The position numbers and the translations under genes are program-made. Of a DNA stretch of 8,819 nt, positions 6,646 through 8,819 are shown piece after piece (position 1 is the first letter of the stretch; each line of letters opens with the position of its first letter). The notes beneath the pieces are model-generated. The model made no database searches and had not been told where the DNA came from. It was given only the letters and a program-made list of their open reading frames with translations. Source of the DNA: Bacteroidota bacterium (GTDB lineage: Bacteria > Bacteroidota > Bacteroidia > Flavobacteriales_D > Crocinitomicaceae). Where the stretch lies: positions 1 through 8,819 of the forward strand of contig VGML01000081.1 of NCBI GenBank assembly GCA_016866415.1, in the 5' to 3' direction.

Positions 6646-6673
6646 TTTAATTTTCAACAATTTCAAATTACTT
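6640..6673. repeat. Inverted repeat between the PaaY-like gene and pyrG
   Basis: AAGTAATTT at 6640-6648 is perfectly repeated in inverted form as AAATTACTT at 6665-6673, with a 16-base loop. The left arm contains the stop codon at 6643-6645, and the right arm ends 13 bases before the pyrG -7 box. The stem is AT-rich with only one G-C pair and no U-tract, so it would be a weak terminator. It might instead be an operator for pyrG or a chance palindrome. Confidence 0.3.
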
Positions 6674-6686
6674 AAGAATGATGTAT

Positions 6687-6694
6687 TAACTTTG
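6687..6694 (+). promoter_or_regulatory. -7 box upstream of pyrG
   Basis: TAACTTTG matches TAnnTTTG exactly and ends 25 bases before the pyrG ATG, in line with the other boxes in this window. The -33 region holds no TTG. It is likely to drive pyrG and yidC together. Confidence 0.45.
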
Positions 6695-6719
6695 TGTCCC
6701 GTAGTTACAAATTAATTTC

Positions 6720-8330
6720 ATGTCCAATTCAACCAAGTATATTTTTGTAACCGGGGGTGTGACATCTTCTCTGGGAAAAGGAATCATTTCTGCATCTTTA
6801 GCCAAATTGTTGCAAGCTCGAGGTTATTCCACCACGATTCAAAAACTTGATCCATACATCAACATTGATCCAGGGACATTAAATCCTTATGAACATGGAG
6901 AATGTTTCGTAACCGATGATGGCGCTGAAACTGATTTGGATTTAGGTCACTACGAACGCTTTTTGAATGTTCCAACTTCGCAGGCGAATAACGTTACGAC
7001 TGGAAGAATTTATCAGGCGGTTATTGAAAAAGAACGTCGAGGAGATTATTTAGGGAAAACGGTTCAGGTTATACCTCACATTACAGACGAAATCAAAGAA
7101 CGTATTCAATTAGTTGCGAAAAAAGGAAAATTTGATATCGTAATTACCGAAATTGGTGGAACTGTTGGTGATATTGAGTCATTGCCTTACGTTGAAGCAG
7201 TTCGTCAAATGCTTTGGGAGCATGAAAATGATTGTATTGTCGTTCATTTGACTTTGGTTCCATACCTTGCTGCCGCTGGTGAATTAAAAACTAAACCTAC
7301 ACAGCATTCTGTTAAGCAAATGATGGAGTTGGGAGTTCAGCCGGATATTTTATGTTGCCGAACGGAACATGAATTGGATTTGAATCTTCGTCGAAAGATT
7401 GCCAAATTTTGTAATGTATCCATGAACGCCGTAATCGAATCTCGAGATGCTTCTTCTATTTATGATGTCCCACTTTTGATGCAGGCAGAAGAATTGGATA
7501 AAGTTGTATTAGAAAAGTTAGGCTTACCGAAGAAGTCTACTCCTGATTTATCTCGTTGGAAATCATTCCTTGATCGCTTGAAAAATCCTAAAAAACAGGT
7601 TACAATTGGTTTAATTGGAAAATACGTAGAACTAAAAGATTCCTATAAATCTATCAGTGAAGCTTTTATTCATGCAGGTGTTGCCAACGAAGCAAGGGTA
7701 AATGTTGAATGGATTCATTCTGAAAAATTATCAAAAGACAATATTGAAGGTGAGCTTAGTCATTTAGATGGGATTTTAGTTGCTCCTGGATTTGGTTCGC
7801 GTGGAATTTCTGGAAAAATTGAAGCGGTTCAATTCGCTCGTGAAAAGAAAATTCCTTTTTTTGGAATTTGCCTTGGGATGCAATGTGCAGTGATTGAATT
7901 TGCTCGAAATGTATTAAATATGGAGGATGCACATACAACTGAGATTTCCGAAGAAACGAATTTCCCAGTCATTTCGATGATGGAGGAACAAAAAAGTATT
8001 TCGAATTTCGGAGGTACCATGCGTTTGGGAGCATTTGCCTGTCAATTAAAACCAAAATCAAAAATCGCAAAAGCTTATAATACGGAAAAAATTTCCGAAA
8101 GACATCGTCACCGTTTTGAGTTTAATAATGAATATTTAACGCAATTTGAAAATGCGGGAATGATAGCAACTGGAAAAAACCCGGAAACAGGTCTCGTTGA
8201 AGTAGTCGAAGTTGCAGACCATCCTTGGTTTGTTGGCGTTCAATTCCATCCTGAATATAAAAGTACAGTAGATTTGCCTCATCCTCTTTTTGTGGCTTTT
8301 GTCAATGCGGCATTAGAAAATAAAAAATAA
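6720..8330 (+). CDS. pyrG: CTP synthase
   Basis: This 536-residue enzyme makes CTP from UTP, ATP and glutamine, the last step of de novo cytidine nucleotide synthesis in the cytoplasm. Residues 1 to about 270 are the amidoligase domain, with KYIFVTGGVTSSLGKG at 6-21 (ATP loop), DPYINIDPGTLNPYEHGE at 44-61, and TEIGGTVGDIES at 143-154. Residues about 292-536 are the class I glutamine amidotransferase domain, with PGFGSRG at 356-362, FGICLGMQ at 381-388 (nucleophile Cys384) and VGVQFHPEYKS at 505-515 (His510 and Glu512 completing the triad). RHRHRFEFN at 461-469 is also conserved. The protein is full length and all key residues are present. The ATG at 6720 fits the family N-terminus. yidC follows after 9 bp on the same strand, an arrangement I recall as common in Flavobacteriales. 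Confidence 0.98.
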   Translation: MSNSTKYIFVTGGVTSSLGKGIISASLAKLLQARGYSTTIQKLDPYINIDPGTLNPYEHGECFVTDDGAETDLDLGHYERFLNVPTSQANNVTTGRIYQAVIEKERRGDYLGKTVQVIPHITDEIKERIQLVAKKGKFDIVITEIGGTVGDIESLPYVEAVRQMLWEHENDCIVVHLTLVPYLAAAGELKTKPTQHSVKQMMELGVQPDILCCRTEHELDLNLRRKIAKFCNVSMNAVIESRDASSIYDVPLLMQAEELDKVVLEKLGLPKKSTPDLSRWKSFLDRLKNPKKQVTIGLIGKYVELKDSYKSISEAFIHAGVANEARVNVEWIHSEKLSKDNIEGELSHLDGILVAPGFGSRGISGKIEAVQFAREKKIPFFGICLGMQCAVIEFARNVLNMEDAHTTEISEETNFPVISMMEEQKSISNFGGTMRLGAFACQLKPKSKIAKAYNTEKISERHRHRFEFNNEYLTQFENAGMIATGKNPETGLVEVVEVADHPWFVGVQFHPEYKSTVDLPHPLFVAFVNAALENKK

Positions 8331-8339
8331 ATACCTTAA

Positions 8340-8819
8340 ATGGATAGAAATACCACCATCGGATTAGTTTTAATCGGTTTAATTTTAACCGTTTTTTCAA
8401 TTGTAAATCAACCTTCAAAAGAAGACTTAAAGAAGAAAAAGTCGGCGGAAACTGAACAAAAAGATACCAAAGAATCCTCAAAAGACAAAACTAAAGTTGT
8501 TGACCGAAATACGGGTAACGATACACCTGATATTCCCAAAACGATTGTAAAAACAGAAGTAATAGGAGAAATCATTCGACTTGAAAATGATAAATTAATT
8601 GTTGAGTTGAATACCAAAGGTGGACTTGTTTCTGCTGTTTATCTGAAGGAATTCAAGTCTTATAAAGATTTTGCAAAAAAGAAAAAGAATCCACTTTGCT
8701 TATTTAAAGATGGTGATAACCGAAATCAATTGATTTTTCCATACAAGAATCAAACGCTTAGATCAGCATCTTATGTTTTTAATATTTTGAAAAAATCGCA
8801 AAATTCAATCATTTTTGAG
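8340..8819 (+). CDS. yidC: Membrane protein insertase YidC (5' part, runs off the window)
   Basis: The frame from the ATG at 8340 is open for 160 codons to the right edge and is cut there. It starts MDRNTTIGLVLIGLILTVFS, the first transmembrane segment (about residues 6-22) typical of Bacteroidota YidC. Next comes a lysine-rich polar linker (about 24-65), then the start of the periplasmic domain, with RLENDKLIVELNTKGG at about 80-95 and YLKEFKSYKDF at about 101-111. The whole protein would place and fold inner-membrane proteins, with or without SecYEG. The insertase domain is outside the window, so only the N-terminal quarter or so is seen. It lies 9 bp after pyrG with no room for a promoter, so the two are probably cotranscribed. 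Confidence 0.9.
   Translation, partial: MDRNTTIGLVLIGLILTVFSIVNQPSKEDLKKKKSAETEQKDTKESSKDKTKVVDRNTGNDTPDIPKTIVKTEVIGEIIRLENDKLIVELNTKGGLVSAVYLKEFKSYKDFAKKKKNPLCLFKDGDNRNQLIFPYKNQTLRSASYVFNILKKSQNSIIFE

Noticed and set aside
7756..8617. Minus-strand open frames opposite pyrG and yidC
   Set aside because: They are antisense to strongly conserved genes; the Ser/Phe-rich one at 8408-8617 is the mirror of a Lys-rich linker.
1..8819. CRISPR array, insertion sequence, prophage, toxin-antitoxin or defence system
   Set aside because: No repeated spacer pattern, transposase, integrase, terminal repeats or toxin-like small gene pair was seen on either strand; the genes are mostly housekeeping.

Overview
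The window looks like an ordinary chromosomal stretch from a member of the Bacteroidota, most likely a Flavobacteriales/Crocinitomicaceae-type organism. The evidence is AT-rich DNA, start codons with no clear Shine-Dalgarno sequences, several matches to the Bacteroidota -7 promoter box TAnnTTTG, a YidC with the N-terminus typical of this phylum directly behind pyrG, and protein sequences that read as flavobacterial. The taxonomic placement is inference from recalled families, not from a search.

Layout, left to right. Positions 90-2407 hold three genes on the minus strand, read right to left: a fused S-adenosylmethionine decarboxylase/spermidine synthase (1124-2407), a SlyD-type FKBP prolyl isomerase interrupted by an in-frame TAA (599-1105), and a small single-stranded-DNA-binding protein (90-527). 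A 130-bp divergent intergenic region separates this group from a plus-strand LacX-type aldose 1-epimerase homologue (2538-3386). That gene converges on, and overlaps by 9 bp, a minus-strand MutS2-family ATPase without an Smr domain (3378-5492). A secreted single-domain rhodanese (5630-5983, minus) is divergent from a gamma-carbonic-anhydrase/PaaY-like hexapeptide protein (6058-6645, plus). The right end is a plus-strand pair, pyrG (6720-8330) and the start of yidC (8340 to the window edge), 9 bp apart and probably cotranscribed.

The genes do not form one pathway. They cover polyamine synthesis, protein folding, DNA binding, sugar metabolism, DNA/ribosome quality control, sulfur/redox chemistry, CTP synthesis and membrane protein insertion. 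I see no phage, transposon, CRISPR, tRNA or rRNA, and no sign of a novel multi-gene system.

The points most worth a second look are the in-frame stop in the otherwise intact slyD-like gene, the SpeD-SpeE fusion, the Smr-less MutS2 with a TTG start, and the unusual C-terminal tip of the SSB. No intergenic stretch exceeds 300 bases. The longest gaps are about 130-137 bp, at 2408-2537 and 5493-5629.
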